Positions 36,938-46,214 are shown, counted from the stretch's first letter. The stretch: 64,000 nt of DNA from Rhodopseudomonas palustris (GCF_034479375.1 NZ_CP140155.1:3386501-3450500); one strand, 5' to 3'. The notes: a model not told the origin generated them from the letters alone. Numbers and translations: made by a program.

Positions 36938-38755
36938 ATGAATTTCCAAGCAAGACCTGCGATGGCGGACACGGTGCCGGAGGCGCGCGCGAAGCCTTCC
37001 GTCGCCAAGAGCTGGCTGCGGGCGATCGAGATGACGTCGCGGATCGAGACCGAACCGCGACGGCTGCTCGCATCCGTGATCGACGAATGGGCCGCCCGCG
37101 CGCCGGAGCAGCCGGCGGTCGTGTCGGATCGCGAATCCTTCAGCTACGCGGCGCTGGCGCAACGCGTCGACCGCTACGCGCGCTGGGCGCTGGCGAACGG
37201 AATCGGGATCGGCGACGTGGTGTGCCTGCTGATGCCGAACCGGCCGGACACGCTGGCGGCCTGGCTCGGCATCACCAAGGTCGGCGGCGTCGCGGCGCTG
37301 ATCAACACCCAGCTCGTCGGCGCCTCGCTGGCGCATTGCATCGAGGTCGCGCAGCCGACCCACATCATCGTCGGCGACGTACTGGCGGACGCCTTCGCGA
37401 GTGCCCGAGGGCAGCTCGCATCGAGCCCACGCGTATGGACGCATGGCGGCGGCGACGAAGGTTCGATCGACCACGCGCTCGCCTCGCTCGACGGCGGCCC
37501 GCTGGCGCCGCACGAACGGCGCGACGTCTCGATCGAGCATCTGGCGCTGCTGATCTACACCTCCGGCACCACCGGGCTGCCGAAGGCCGCCCGCGTCACG
37601 CATCGCCGGGTGATGAGCTGGGCCGGCTGGTTCGCAGGGCTCACCGACGCCGGGCCCGACGACCGGATGTACAATTGCCTGCCGATCTATCACAGCGTGG
37701 GCGGCGTGGTCGCCACCGGCAGCATGCTGATGGCCGGCGGCTCGGTGGTGATCGCCGAGAAATTCTCGGCAAGCCGGTTCTGGGACGATATCGTCCGCTG
37801 GGACTGCACGCTGTTTCAATATATCGGCGAGCTCTGCCGCTATCTGCTGCAGGCGCCGCCGTCGGCGCGCGACACCGGCCACCGGCTGCGGCTGGCTTGC
37901 GGCAACGGGCTGCGCGGCGACATCTGGGAGGCGTTCCAGGACCGCTTCGCGATCCCACGCATTCTCGAATTCTACGCCTCCACCGAAGGCAATTTCTCGC
38001 TCTACAATGTCGAGGGCAAGCCCGGCGCGATCGGCCGGATTCCGTCGTTTCTGGCGCATCGCTTTCCGGCCGCGATCGTCAGGTTCGACGTCGTCACCGG
38101 GCTTCCGCTTCGCGGCGACGACGGGCTGTGCATCCGCTGCGCGCGCAATGAGCCGGGCGAAGCGATCGGCCGGATCGGCGAGGCCGCCGCCAGCGGCGGC
38201 CGGTTCGAGGGTTACACCAGCGACGCCGAAAGCGACAACAAGGTGCTACGCGACGTGTTCGCCAAGGGCGACGCCTGGTTTCGCACCGGCGATCTGATGA
38301 TGCTCGACGACAAGGGCTTCTTCCATTTCGTCGACCGCATCGGCGACACCTTCCGCTGGAAGGGCGAGAACGTCGCGGCCAGCGAAGTCGCCGAAGTGAT
38401 CACGAGTTGCCCGGGCGTGATCGACGCCAGCGTCTATGGCGTGAGCGTGCCGCAGCACGACGGCCGCGCCGGCATGGCCGCGGTGGTGGTCGACGAGCGG
38501 TTCGATATCGACGCGCTGCATCGCCATCTGGCGGATCGGCTGCCGTCTTATGCGCGCCCACTGTTCGTGCGGCTCCGCCCGGCGCTGGAGATCACCGGCA
38601 CCTTCAAGCAGAACAAGCAGGATCTGATCCGCGACGGATTCGATCCACGCGTGGTCAACGATCCGCTCTATGTCGGCGCGGCGCAGACCGCGCGCTACGT
38701 CGCGCTCGGCGCCGACCTGCACCGCCGCATCGCCGCAGGCGAGCTGCGGCTCTGA
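36938..38755 (+). CDS. Long-chain acyl-CoA synthetase, FATP/FadD class
   Basis: 605 residues, ANL superfamily. AMP-binding core IYTSGTTGLPKAA (near residue 205), FYASTEGNFSLYN, DLMMLDDKGFFHFVDRIGDTFRWKGENVA (A8 hinge) and a C-terminal lysine region TGTFKQNKQDL. The N-terminus and the length fit the very-long-chain acyl-CoA synthetase/FATP branch. It activates fatty or aromatic acids to acyl-CoA. The start could be the ATG at 36962 instead. Divergent from the metY operon; 77 bases before the aminotransferase, so probably one transcript. Confidence 0.88.
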   Translation: MNFQARPAMADTVPEARAKPSVAKSWLRAIEMTSRIETEPRRLLASVIDEWAARAPEQPAVVSDRESFSYAALAQRVDRYARWALANGIGIGDVVCLLMPNRPDTLAAWLGITKVGGVAALINTQLVGASLAHCIEVAQPTHIIVGDVLADAFASARGQLASSPRVWTHGGGDEGSIDHALASLDGGPLAPHERRDVSIEHLALLIYTSGTTGLPKAARVTHRRVMSWAGWFAGLTDAGPDDRMYNCLPIYHSVGGVVATGSMLMAGGSVVIAEKFSASRFWDDIVRWDCTLFQYIGELCRYLLQAPPSARDTGHRLRLACGNGLRGDIWEAFQDRFAIPRILEFYASTEGNFSLYNVEGKPGAIGRIPSFLAHRFPAAIVRFDVVTGLPLRGDDGLCIRCARNEPGEAIGRIGEAAASGGRFEGYTSDAESDNKVLRDVFAKGDAWFRTGDLMMLDDKGFFHFVDRIGDTFRWKGENVAASEVAEVITSCPGVIDASVYGVSVPQHDGRAGMAAVVVDERFDIDALHRHLADRLPSYARPLFVRLRPALEITGTFKQNKQDLIRDGFDPRVVNDPLYVGAAQTARYVALGADLHRRIAAGELRL

Positions 38756-38832
38756 GGCCCGCGCCCGACGAGCAGGAACGTTGGAATGAGTTTTCAGGCG
38801 CGGCTCGACCGCTCGAACGATGGATCAGCACG

Positions 38833-39705
38833 ATGACTCCGGCACCCGCACCGATCAGCTTCTCCAGGACCTGGACCTTCTTCGAAGGCGACTGGCACGA
38901 CGGCAACGTGCCGATCATGGGGCCGCGCACCCACGCGGCCTGGCTCGGCTCGATGGTGTTCGACGGCGCCCGCGCCTTCGAAGGCGTGACGCCCGATCTC
39001 GACCGCCACATCGCGCGGGTCAATTGGTCGGCGACCAATTTCAAGCTCAAGGCGATGATCGACGAAGAGACCTGGCACGGCCTGGTGCAGGACGGGCTGA
39101 AGCGGTTCGACGCCGACGCCGAACTCTACATCCGGCCGATGTACTGGCCGCAGACCGGCGCCGGCGGCGGCGTGCTGTTCGATCCGGAGACGACCAACTG
39201 GTGCCTGTGCATCTACGAAGCGCCGATGCCGAAGCCGACCGGGCTGTCGATCACGCTGTCGCCGTTCCGCAAGCCGAGCGCCGATTGCGCCGTGGTGGAC
39301 GCCAAGGCCGGTTGCCTCTATCCGAACAATTCGCGGGCGATGATCGAGGCGCAGAGCCGCGGCTTCGGCAATTGCCTGATGCGCGACATGCTGGGCAACA
39401 TCGCCGAGCTCGGCAATTCCAACATCTTCATGGCGAAGGACGGCGTGGTCTACACGCCGGCCCCGAACGGCACGTTCCTCAACGGCGTGACGCGACAGCG
39501 GGTGATCGAACTGCTGCGCGGCGACGGCGTCACCGTGGTCGAATCGACGCTGACCTATCGCGACTTCGAGACCGCGGACGAAATCTTCGCCTCGGGCAAT
39601 TTCGCCAAGGTGCAACCGATCGTGAAGATCGACGACCGCGCGCTGCAGCCGGGGCCGATGTTCGCCAAAGCGCGCAAGCTGTATTGGGAGTTCGCGCACG
39701 GGTGA
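38833..39705 (+). CDS. Class IV (branched-chain/D-amino-acid type) aminotransferase
   Basis: 290 residues, PLP fold type IV. Recognisable: the PLP lysine in VVDAKAGCLYPNN, GNIAELGNSNIFMAKDG (family AE-x-NIF), GTFLNGVTRQRVIELL (TRxxV) and FASGNFAKVQP. It exchanges the amino group between an amino acid and a 2-oxo acid; the sequence does not settle branched-chain, D-amino or aminodeoxychorismate-type substrates. Follows the acyl-CoA synthetase gene and precedes a repeat-filled gap. Confidence 0.88.
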   Translation: MTPAPAPISFSRTWTFFEGDWHDGNVPIMGPRTHAAWLGSMVFDGARAFEGVTPDLDRHIARVNWSATNFKLKAMIDEETWHGLVQDGLKRFDADAELYIRPMYWPQTGAGGGVLFDPETTNWCLCIYEAPMPKPTGLSITLSPFRKPSADCAVVDAKAGCLYPNNSRAMIEAQSRGFGNCLMRDMLGNIAELGNSNIFMAKDGVVYTPAPNGTFLNGVTRQRVIELLRGDGVTVVESTLTYRDFETADEIFASGNFAKVQPIVKIDDRALQPGPMFAKARKLYWEFAHG

Positions 39706-39737
39706 GCGCCGCAAGCGTCATCCACGCGCGCTGGAAG

Positions 39738-39840
39738 CGTCATCCTGAGGAGCGAGCGTAGCGAGCCTCGAAGGATGCGGCGACGGAGTGAGCGGCTCAT
39801 CCTTCGAGGCCCGCCGCGCCGCGCAGAGCGCGGACCACTC
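39738..39840. repeat. Interspersed repeat, family 3, copy A
   Basis: GTCATCCTGAGGAGC-GAGCGTAGCGAGC-CTCGAAGGATG followed by the mirrored CTCATCCTTCGAGGC...GCGCAGAGCG. A related copy is at 49706. It lies immediately after the aminotransferase stop. Confidence 0.8.
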
Positions 39841-39850
39841 AATGCACGGG

Positions 39851-39962
39851 TCATTCCGGGGCGCGCCGAAGGCGCGAACCCGGAATCCGGAGCTGTTCAT
39901 CCGCCGTGCCGACCCACCTCGGGATTCCGGGTTCGCTCACGGCGTGAGCGCCCCGGAATGAC
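39851..39962. repeat. Interspersed palindromic repeat, family 2, copy A
   Basis: Outer arms TCATTCCGGGGCGCG and GCGCCCCGGAATGA, inner arms CGAACCCGGAATCC and GGATTCCGGGTTCG. The same design is at 45077. With the neighbouring family 3 copy it fills most of the 307-base gap between convergent genes; nothing else was seen there. Confidence 0.87.
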
Positions 39963-40012
39963 GCATGAGAGGACTGGGTGAGTCCGCTCGATGGTGGCGA
40001 ACAGGCCGTCCG

Positions 40013-41692
40013 TCACGCCTTCGCCAGCGCCGCCTCGCGGATGCCGGACAGCGTGGCGCCGGGCAGAATCGCGTCGGGGTCGATCTTCAGATGGATGATC
40101 GACGGCAGGCCCGAGGCGCGCGCCGCCGTGAACGCCGCCGGAAAATCCGAGGTCTTCTCGACATTGGCGCCGAAGCCGCCGAAGGCGCGCGCATAGGCGG
40201 CGAAATCCGGATTGTGCAGCTCGGTGGCGGCGACGCGGCCCGGAAACTCGCGCTCCTGATGCATCCGGATGGTGCCGTACATGCCGTTGTCGCAGACCAC
40301 CACGACGATCGGCAGCCGATACTGCACGGCGATGGCGAATTCCTGCCCGCTCATCAGGAAGTCGCCGTCGCCATTGACCGACAGCACCAGCCGTTCCGGA
40401 TACAGCCGCTGCATCGCGATCGCGGCCGGCATGCCGTAGCCCATCGAGGCCGAGGTCGGCGCGACGTGCGTCATGTAGTTGCGGAAGCGATAGAACCGGT
40501 GAATCCAAGACGCGTAGTTGCCGGCGCCGTTGCACAGGATGGTGTCGGCCGGCACGTTGTCGCGCAGCCAAGTCATCACCTCGCCGAGATTGACGTCGCC
40601 GGGTTGCGGCGTCGCGGTCTCGGTCCAGGCGAGATAGTCGGCATGCGCCGCGTCGGCGGCCTCCTGCCATTCCGGTCGCGCGACGATGTCGAGTTTCGCC
40701 AACGCCGCGACGAAGCGCGCCGGCGAGGCGTGGATCGCGAGCTGCGGGCGATACACCCGGCCGAGCTCCTCGGCGCCGGGATGGATATGCACCAGCTTCG
40801 TCAGCGGCGCGGGGCTGTCGAGCAGCGCATAGCCCTGCGACGGGATTTCGCCGAGCCGCCCGCCGATCAGCACCAGCAGATCGGCCGCCCGGGCGCGCGC
40901 CACCAGCTTCGGATTGGGCCCGAGCCCGAGGTCGCCGGCGTAGCGCGGATGCAGCGGATCGAACAGCGTGCCGCGACGATAGCTGGTCGCGACCGGCAGC
41001 CCGGTGCGTGTCGCGATCCGCTCGATCTGCTCGCGCGCCTTCAGGCTCCAGCGGCTGCCGCCGAGCACGATCAGCGGCCGCTCCGCGCCGGCGAGCAGCG
41101 CCGCCAGCTCTTCCATCTCCTCGTCGCCGGGCGAGGTTTCGACCGGCCTGAACGCCGGCGCATTGGCCACCGTGACGCGCTCGCTCAGCACGTCCTTCGG
41201 CAGCGCGATCACCACCGGCCCCGGCCGGCCGCTGGTCGCGGTGTAGAACGCACGCGACACCAGCTCGGTGACGCGATCGGGATCGTCGATCTCGGTGGTC
41301 CATTTCGTCATGCTGCCGAACACGGCGCGATAGTCCAGTTCCTGAAACGCCTCGCGCTCCTTGACGCCGCGCTCGACCTGGCCGACGAACATGATCATCG
41401 GCGTCGAGTCCTGCCGTGCGACGTGGATGCCCGCCGACGCATTGGTGGCCCCCGGGCCGCGGGTGACGAAGCACACGCCCGGCTGCCCGGTGACCTTGCC
41501 GATCGCCTCCGCCATCATCGCCGCGCCGCCCTCGTGGCGGCAGACCGTGATGGTGATGTCGCGATCGCGCAGCGCGTTCAGCACCGGCAGGAAGCTCTCG
41601 CCCGGCACGCAGAACACGTGCCTGACACCGTTGATCACCAGTTGATCGACCAGCGCCTCGGCGGCAGTGCGGCTCTTGAGCGGTTGATGCAT
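40013..41692 (-). CDS. Thiamine diphosphate enzyme, acetolactate-synthase-like
   Basis: 559 residues with the three-domain layout of ThDP decarboxylase/synthase enzymes. The catalytic glutamate is Glu54 (CRHEGGAA), the central domain contains VLGGSRWS, and the ThDP motif GDGDFLMSG...NGMYGTI lies near residues 437-470. It decarboxylates a 2-oxo acid and transfers or releases the resulting unit; acetolactate synthase is only one option, and no small regulatory subunit is adjacent. It is 40 bases downstream of the GNAT gene, on the same strand. Product unknown. Confidence 0.85.
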   Translation of the reverse strand: MHQPLKSRTAAEALVDQLVINGVRHVFCVPGESFLPVLNALRDRDITITVCRHEGGAAMMAEAIGKVTGQPGVCFVTRGPGATNASAGIHVARQDSTPMIMFVGQVERGVKEREAFQELDYRAVFGSMTKWTTEIDDPDRVTELVSRAFYTATSGRPGPVVIALPKDVLSERVTVANAPAFRPVETSPGDEEMEELAALLAGAERPLIVLGGSRWSLKAREQIERIATRTGLPVATSYRRGTLFDPLHPRYAGDLGLGPNPKLVARARAADLLVLIGGRLGEIPSQGYALLDSPAPLTKLVHIHPGAEELGRVYRPQLAIHASPARFVAALAKLDIVARPEWQEAADAAHADYLAWTETATPQPGDVNLGEVMTWLRDNVPADTILCNGAGNYASWIHRFYRFRNYMTHVAPTSASMGYGMPAAIAMQRLYPERLVLSVNGDGDFLMSGQEFAIAVQYRLPIVVVVCDNGMYGTIRMHQEREFPGRVAATELHNPDFAAYARAFGGFGANVEKTSDFPAAFTAARASGLPSIIHLKIDPDAILPGATLSGIREAALAKA

Positions 41693-41732
41693 GGCGTTTC
41701 CCTGTGTTCTCGTTGCGGCGCCCGGCTTCGGG

Positions 41733-42608
41733 TCAGGGCCCGTAGAGCACGAGCTCGGTCTCGGTGAGGTCGGCGAGCCGCGGCGGGTTCGGGCCCTTGA
41801 AGTATTTGCGTCCACGCGTCTCGGTGTAGATGCCGGTCAGTCCCGCGACCGGGCCGTTGGCGTCGACCACCACCAGCGGCCGGCCGCGCCGGATCAGGAA
41901 GCCGCCGAGCGCGCGCGCGCAGCGCACGAAATCGGCGATGTCGCGGCAATACACCAGTTGCATCGCCGGCATCGGAAACCGGCCGCTCTTCATCCGCTTC
42001 GGCAGCATGATGAACGGGATCGCCTCGCCGCCGATCCGGCACACCAGCGACAGACAGCCGTAATCGGCGTGGCTGCGCAGCCGGTCGAGCTCGGCCTCGG
42101 GCAGGCCTGCGACGGCGGCCGTCGCGCCGGTCACCACTTCGACCGTCATGCCGCGCTCGCCGCGCGACAGCAGCGGCACCGAGAACAACATGCCGCTGCA
42201 ATAGCGGCGGAATCCTTGCGCCTCGATGATCGGCCAGGTGTTGGCGGCCGGCGAGATGTTGATGTAGGTGACGTGCTTGTGCTTCTGCGCCATCGACGTC
42301 AGCAGCGTCGCATAGTTGCGGAATTCCGGCGCGACGTACCAGCTCGATACGTTGCAGCGGATGTTCGGCTCGCCGGCCTCGATCCGTTGCGTGTAGAGCA
42401 GCAGCAGCACGCCGACCGGCCGCCCGTCGCTTTCGAGCAAATAACCGTATTGCGGGCATCCGGGCGGAACTTCGCGTTCACCCTGCCGGTGCAGGCCGCG
42501 CAGCCAGTAATCGCGCGTGCGGCCGGCGAAACCGCACGTCAGCAACTCCGAAACGGCTTCGATATCCGCCTCGACGATCTCGCGGCAGCGAACTTTGCGG
42601 GCATCCAT
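41733..42608 (-). CDS. GNAT-like acyltransferase, large form
   Basis: 291 residues, longer than a single GNAT domain (about 150-160). The N-terminal half (REIVEADIEAVSELL ... GYLLESDGRPVGVLLLLY) looks like an acyl-CoA N-acyltransferase core; the C-terminal half (MQLVYCRDIADFVRCARALGGFLIRRGRPLVVVDANGPV) has a second mixed alpha/beta region. Acyl donor could be CoA or the carrier protein encoded divergently 106 bases away. Followed 40 bases later by the ThDP enzyme, which may be co-transcribed. Confidence 0.7.
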   Translation of the reverse strand: MDARKVRCREIVEADIEAVSELLTCGFAGRTRDYWLRGLHRQGEREVPPGCPQYGYLLESDGRPVGVLLLLYTQRIEAGEPNIRCNVSSWYVAPEFRNYATLLTSMAQKHKHVTYINISPAANTWPIIEAQGFRRYCSGMLFSVPLLSRGERGMTVEVVTGATAAVAGLPEAELDRLRSHADYGCLSLVCRIGGEAIPFIMLPKRMKSGRFPMPAMQLVYCRDIADFVRCARALGGFLIRRGRPLVVVDANGPVAGLTGIYTETRGRKYFKGPNPPRLADLTETELVLYGP

Positions 42609-42714
42609 CGTCGTTTACCAATCGACCCGATTTGACGGCTCGGCACGTAGATTCAATTCATCTTTGAGCCATATGGTAGTTGTCTCACGGATCGAACAGG
42701 AAGGCGAAATATCG

Positions 42715-42960
42715 ATGTCTGTACGGTTAACGATTGTCACGATGATGCGGGAGATCGCCGCTGAGCAGAATCGCAAGCTGCCGGAGCTGACGGACGATCT
42801 CGTACTACACCAGTCCGGCTTCGATTCGCTGTGCTTCGCCATCCTGGTCGCACGGCTGGAAGACCAGCTCGGCATCGATCCGTTCACCGCCGCCGACGAC
42901 GCGATCTTTCCGGTGACGCTGGGCGACTTCATCGAGGCCTACGAGAATGTCCCGGCGTGA
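42715..42960 (+). CDS. Acyl carrier protein, stand-alone
   Basis: 81 residues. The phosphopantetheine site is Ser38 in QSGFDSLCFAILV; the preceding and following helices (LTIVTMMREIAAEQ, PVTLGDFIEAYENV) fit an ACP/PCP fold. The ribosome site AGGAAGG is 5-11 bases before the ATG at 42715. The AMP-ligase gene starts inside its 3' end (overlap of 14 bases), so the carrier and its likely loading enzyme are coupled. It is clearly unlike the fatty-acid AcpP. Confidence 0.85.
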   Translation: MSVRLTIVTMMREIAAEQNRKLPELTDDLVLHQSGFDSLCFAILVARLEDQLGIDPFTAADDAIFPVTLGDFIEAYENVPA

Positions 42961-44329
42961 ACCCGTTGCGCTGCGCAACTATCTCGCAGCCGGCCCGAGC
43001 GACCGCACGCTCTCGGACCCGACCGACAGCGTAGCGCTGGCGGAGATCGCGCACGGCACCGCGCTCGGCGGACGGCTGCCGGAGCTGGCGGGCCGCTCCG
43101 TGGTGCTGTCGCTGTCGACGCAACTGATCAGCGGCATCGCGATGATCGAGCTCGACGGCGTCGCGCGCCGCATGCTGTTGTGCCCGCCCGATTTCGACAT
43201 GAAGCATGCGCCGTCGCTGATCGCCGACGCGCAGGTCGACGCCGTCGTCACCGACGATCCGGCGCGCTGGGGAAATCTCGGCGTCGAGCTGATCGTCACC
43301 GCCGCTTTGCCGCTGCGGCCTGCCGCGCCGATCGAACTCACGCACGCCACCCAATGGCTGATGCTGACCTCCGGCACCACCGGCGCGCCGAAGATCGTGG
43401 CGCATACGCTGGCGGCGCTGACCGGCGCGATCGTCGCCGACGGCCCCGCACAAGGCGCGCCGCCGACCTGGGCGACGTTCTACGACATCCGCCGTTATGG
43501 CGGGCTGCAGATCTTCCTCCGCGCCGTGCTCGGCGGCGGCTCGATGGTGCTGTCCTCCCCCGGCGAGGCGATCGTGGATCATCTCGCACGGCTCGCCGCG
43601 CGCGGCGTCACGCATATTTCCGGCACGCCGTCGCATTGGCGCAAGGCGCTGATGAGCGCCGCGCTGGCGTCGTTCAGCCCGGACTACGTCCGGCTGTCCG
43701 GCGAGATCGCCGATCAGGCGGTGCTCGACAGCCTGCGCCGCGCCTTCCCGAGCGCCTCGATCGGCCATGCTTACGCCTCCACCGAGGCCGGCGTCGGCTT
43801 CGCCGTCAATGACGGCCGCGAGGGCTTTCCCGCCGCGATGATCGGCGCCGGCCCCAATGGCGTCGACATGCAGGTGATCGACGGCTCGCTGCGGATCCGG
43901 TCCGGGCGCACCGCGCATACTTATGTCGGGCGCAGCGCGCCGATGCTGACCGATTCCGACGGCTTCGTCGACACCGGCGACATGGTCGAACTGCGCGACG
44001 ATCGTTATTACTTCGTCGGCCGGCGCGACGGCATCATCAATGTCGGCGGCCTCAAGGTGCATCCGGAGGAAGTCGAGGCCGTGATCAACCGCCACCCCGC
44101 GGTGCGGATGTCGCGGATTCGCGCGCGGCGCAGCCCGATCACCGGCGCGCTGGTGGTCGCCGACGTGATGCTGGCGAGCGTCTCCGATTCCGGCCGCACC
44201 GGCGAGATCCGCGACGCGATCCTCGCCGACTGCAAGGCGTCGCTGCCGCCCCACAAGGTCCCGGCGATGGTGAACTTCGTCCAGCAGCTCGACGTCACCG
44301 CCTCCGGCAAGCTGGCCCGCCATGCGTAA
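42947..44329 (+). CDS. AMP-dependent ligase, probable loader of the adjacent ACP
   Basis: 460 residues, ANL superfamily. Core motifs: LTSGTTGAPKIVAHT (A3), YASTEAGVGFAVN (A5), DTGDMVELRDDRYYFVGRRDG (A7/A8), GLKVHPEEVE and the C-terminal lysine of TASGKLAR (A10). It is short and resembles acyl-AMP/acyl-ACP ligases; activation of a carboxylic acid and transfer to ACP pantetheine is the expected reaction. Overlaps the ACP upstream (14 bases) and the SDR downstream (8 bases), so the three form one tight operon. Confidence 0.85.
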   Translation: MSRREPVALRNYLAAGPSDRTLSDPTDSVALAEIAHGTALGGRLPELAGRSVVLSLSTQLISGIAMIELDGVARRMLLCPPDFDMKHAPSLIADAQVDAVVTDDPARWGNLGVELIVTAALPLRPAAPIELTHATQWLMLTSGTTGAPKIVAHTLAALTGAIVADGPAQGAPPTWATFYDIRRYGGLQIFLRAVLGGGSMVLSSPGEAIVDHLARLAARGVTHISGTPSHWRKALMSAALASFSPDYVRLSGEIADQAVLDSLRRAFPSASIGHAYASTEAGVGFAVNDGREGFPAAMIGAGPNGVDMQVIDGSLRIRSGRTAHTYVGRSAPMLTDSDGFVDTGDMVELRDDRYYFVGRRDGIINVGGLKVHPEEVEAVINRHPAVRMSRIRARRSPITGALVVADVMLASVSDSGRTGEIRDAILADCKASLPPHKVPAMVNFVQQLDVTASGKLARHA

Positions 44330-45053
44330 GGTGGTGGTCACCGGCGGCAGCCGCGGCATCGGGCTTTCGATCGCGCAGCGGCTCGCCGCGGCCGGCTACG
44401 GCGTCGTCGCCGTGGCGCGGCGGGAGAGCGAGGAACTAAGCGCGGCGATCGCCGCCGCCGCGCCCGGCCCCGGCGCGATCCATTTCAAGGCGTTCGATCT
44501 CGGCGAGATCGACGCCATTCCGGATTTCGTCAAGCGCCTGCGGCAGGAGTTCGGCTCGATCTACGGGCTGATCAACAACGCCGGGATCGGCACCGAAGGC
44601 GTGCTGGCGACGATGCACAACACGCAGATCGAGGCGCTGATCCGCATCAACGTCACCTCGCCGATCGTGCTGACCAAATACGTCGTCCGCCAGATGATGG
44701 CCGACGGCGGCGGCCGCATCGTCAACATGTCGTCGATCATCGGCTCGACCGGCTACAACGGCCTGTCGGTCTACGGCGCCACCAAGGCGGCCACCCTCGG
44801 CTTCACCCGCTCGCTCGCCCGCGAAGTCGGGCGGCTCGGCATCACCGTCAACGCGATCGCGCCGGGCTTCATCGACACCGAACTGACCAAGGGCCTCGCC
44901 GGCGACGGCCGCGACAAGATCGCGGGCCGCAGCGCGCTCCGCCGCCTGCCCGAGGTCGACGACGTCGCCCGCATGGTAGAGTACCTGCTCGGCGACGGCG
45001 GCCGCAACATCACCGGCGCGGTGCAGACCATCGACGCCGGGAACACGGCGTAG
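44322..45053 (+). CDS. SDR-family oxidoreductase, FabG-like
   Basis: 243 residues, classical SDR. TGGSRGIG (coenzyme site near residue 7), NNAG, the catalytic Ser (MSSIIGS) and Tyr-x3-Lys (YGATK), with the APGFIDTE tail. Probable 3-oxoacyl-[carrier protein] or other keto reduction on a carrier-bound intermediate, given its coupling to the ACP and ligase genes. Convergent with the amino acid:carrier protein ligase; the gap is filled by palindromic repeats. Confidence 0.88.
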   Translation: MRKVVVTGGSRGIGLSIAQRLAAAGYGVVAVARRESEELSAAIAAAAPGPGAIHFKAFDLGEIDAIPDFVKRLRQEFGSIYGLINNAGIGTEGVLATMHNTQIEALIRINVTSPIVLTKYVVRQMMADGGGRIVNMSSIIGSTGYNGLSVYGATKAATLGFTRSLAREVGRLGITVNAIAPGFIDTELTKGLAGDGRDKIAGRSALRRLPEVDDVARMVEYLLGDGGRNITGAVQTIDAGNTA

Positions 45054-45076
45054 TCCCGGGGCGGTTCACCCCCCGT

Positions 45077-45183
45077 CGTCATTCCGGGGCGCGTAGCACA
45101 GCTACGCGAACCCGGAATCCCGAGATGTTCTGCTCGTGTCGGATTCCGGGTTCACGCAGCTTCGCTGCGTGCCCCGGAATGAC
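45077..45183. repeat. Interspersed palindromic repeat, family 2, copy B
   Basis: CGTCATTCCGGGGCGCGTAGC...GCTACGCGAACCCGGAATCC plus the mirrored right half GGATTCCGGGTTCACGCAGC...GCCCCGGAATGAC. It sits in the gap between convergent operons and may terminate both. Confidence 0.87.
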
Positions 45184-45209
45184 AAGGGAGAGGGTTTGCT
45201 TGCGGCGAG

Positions 45210-45243
45210 ATTCCGGGTTCGCGCTTCGCGCGCCCCGGAATGA
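45210..45243. repeat. Interspersed repeat, family 2, half copy C
   Basis: ATTCCGGGTTCGCGCTTCGCGCGCCCCGGAATGAC: only the right half of the element, 30 bases from copy B. It lies 33 bases after the stop of the ligase (minus strand). Confidence 0.75.
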
Positions 45244-45275
45244 CAAACGCTGAGACCGAGGCTCAATCCGCGGAC

Positions 45276-46214
45276 TTACAGCGCCGGCATCTCCCGCACG
45301 CCCGCCGGCCACGCCGCCGTGTCGATCCCATGCGTCGCGAACAGCGCCACCGCGAGACGATCCATGCCGAAGGCGACGCAGCCGGTGTGGGCGGGCTGGC
45401 CGGCGACATCGTCGATGCCCCAGGTGACGCCGAAATGCTCGCGGTGATAGTTGAAGCTCATGCAGGCGGTCGGCTGGTCTTCCGAGCGCAGCGGCACCAG
45501 CAGTTCGAATTTCAGCGCCTGCTGCTGCTGGCTGATCGCCTTCATCTGGCCGACGCGGCCGAAGAACGGATCGGAGGCGGTGTCGACGCGGAAGGCGAGG
45601 CCGAGGTCGCGGGCGATCGCCTGCGCCTTGCCCATCCAGCGCTCGCGGAAATCGGCGACGTCCTGCGACGTGCCGATGCAGACATATTCGCGCATCCGGA
45701 ACGATTGCAGCCGGTCGAGATGCTTCGACGGTTCGCGGCGGAAACAATCGGCGGCGACGTCGAAGCGCAGACCGCCGGCCGGCAGCGGGCCGCGGCTCGC
45801 GGCGATCGGATACACCGGATAGCAGGCCGCCGGCGACAGCACCAGATCGGCCGGCGACAGCGAACTGGTCCAGTCACCGCCGGCGTCGAACCGGCTCACC
45901 GCCGCGTTGATCTCCTGCTCGCTGCCGTGCAGACCGCAGACGCAGCCGAGCAGATTCGGGAAGCTCTTCAGATAGCCGGACTTCTCGAGCTGAGCGCGGC
46001 TCATCACCGGCGGAAACCGCATCACTTCGGTGCCGGCCTCGCGATGCCGCGAGATCAGCGCCGCGAGCTTCTCGACCACGCCCTCGTACAGCGCGGTGCG
46101 GGCATAGACGCCGTCGGCGCCCATGCGATGGAACAGCTGCTCGGCGAGATGATCGAGCGCATCGACAGGCTTCGCTTCGGCTTGGGACGGAACCTTGCGG
46201 ATCGCGACGTTCAT
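45276..46214 (-). CDS. Amino acid:[carrier protein] ligase (seryl-tRNA-synthetase-like)
   Basis: 312 residues, a stand-alone class II aaRS catalytic domain without a tRNA-binding arm. Motif 2-like FRREPSKHLDRLQSFRMRE and motif 3 GCVAFGMDRLAVAL are intact. Cys131 (AACYPV), Glu176 (MREYVC) and Cys279 (TGCVAF) match the Cys-Glu-Cys zinc ligand set of atypical SerRS and of Bradyrhizobium glycine/alanine:[carrier protein] ligases, which charge a carrier protein instead of tRNA. The substrate is likely Gly or Ala. It lies 35 bases after the ACAD gene; its carrier is probably the protein at 47810. Confidence 0.9.
   Translation of the reverse strand: MNVAIRKVPSQAEAKPVDALDHLAEQLFHRMGADGVYARTALYEGVVEKLAALISRHREAGTEVMRFPPVMSRAQLEKSGYLKSFPNLLGCVCGLHGSEQEINAAVSRFDAGGDWTSSLSPADLVLSPAACYPVYPIAASRGPLPAGGLRFDVAADCFRREPSKHLDRLQSFRMREYVCIGTSQDVADFRERWMGKAQAIARDLGLAFRVDTASDPFFGRVGQMKAISQQQQALKFELLVPLRSEDQPTACMSFNYHREHFGVTWGIDDVAGQPAHTGCVAFGMDRLAVALFATHGIDTAAWPAGVREMPAL

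Noticed and set aside
39706..40012. CRISPR-like appearance of repeated short blocks
   Set aside because: The repeats are palindromic interspersed elements without regular spacing or spacers, and no cas genes are present.
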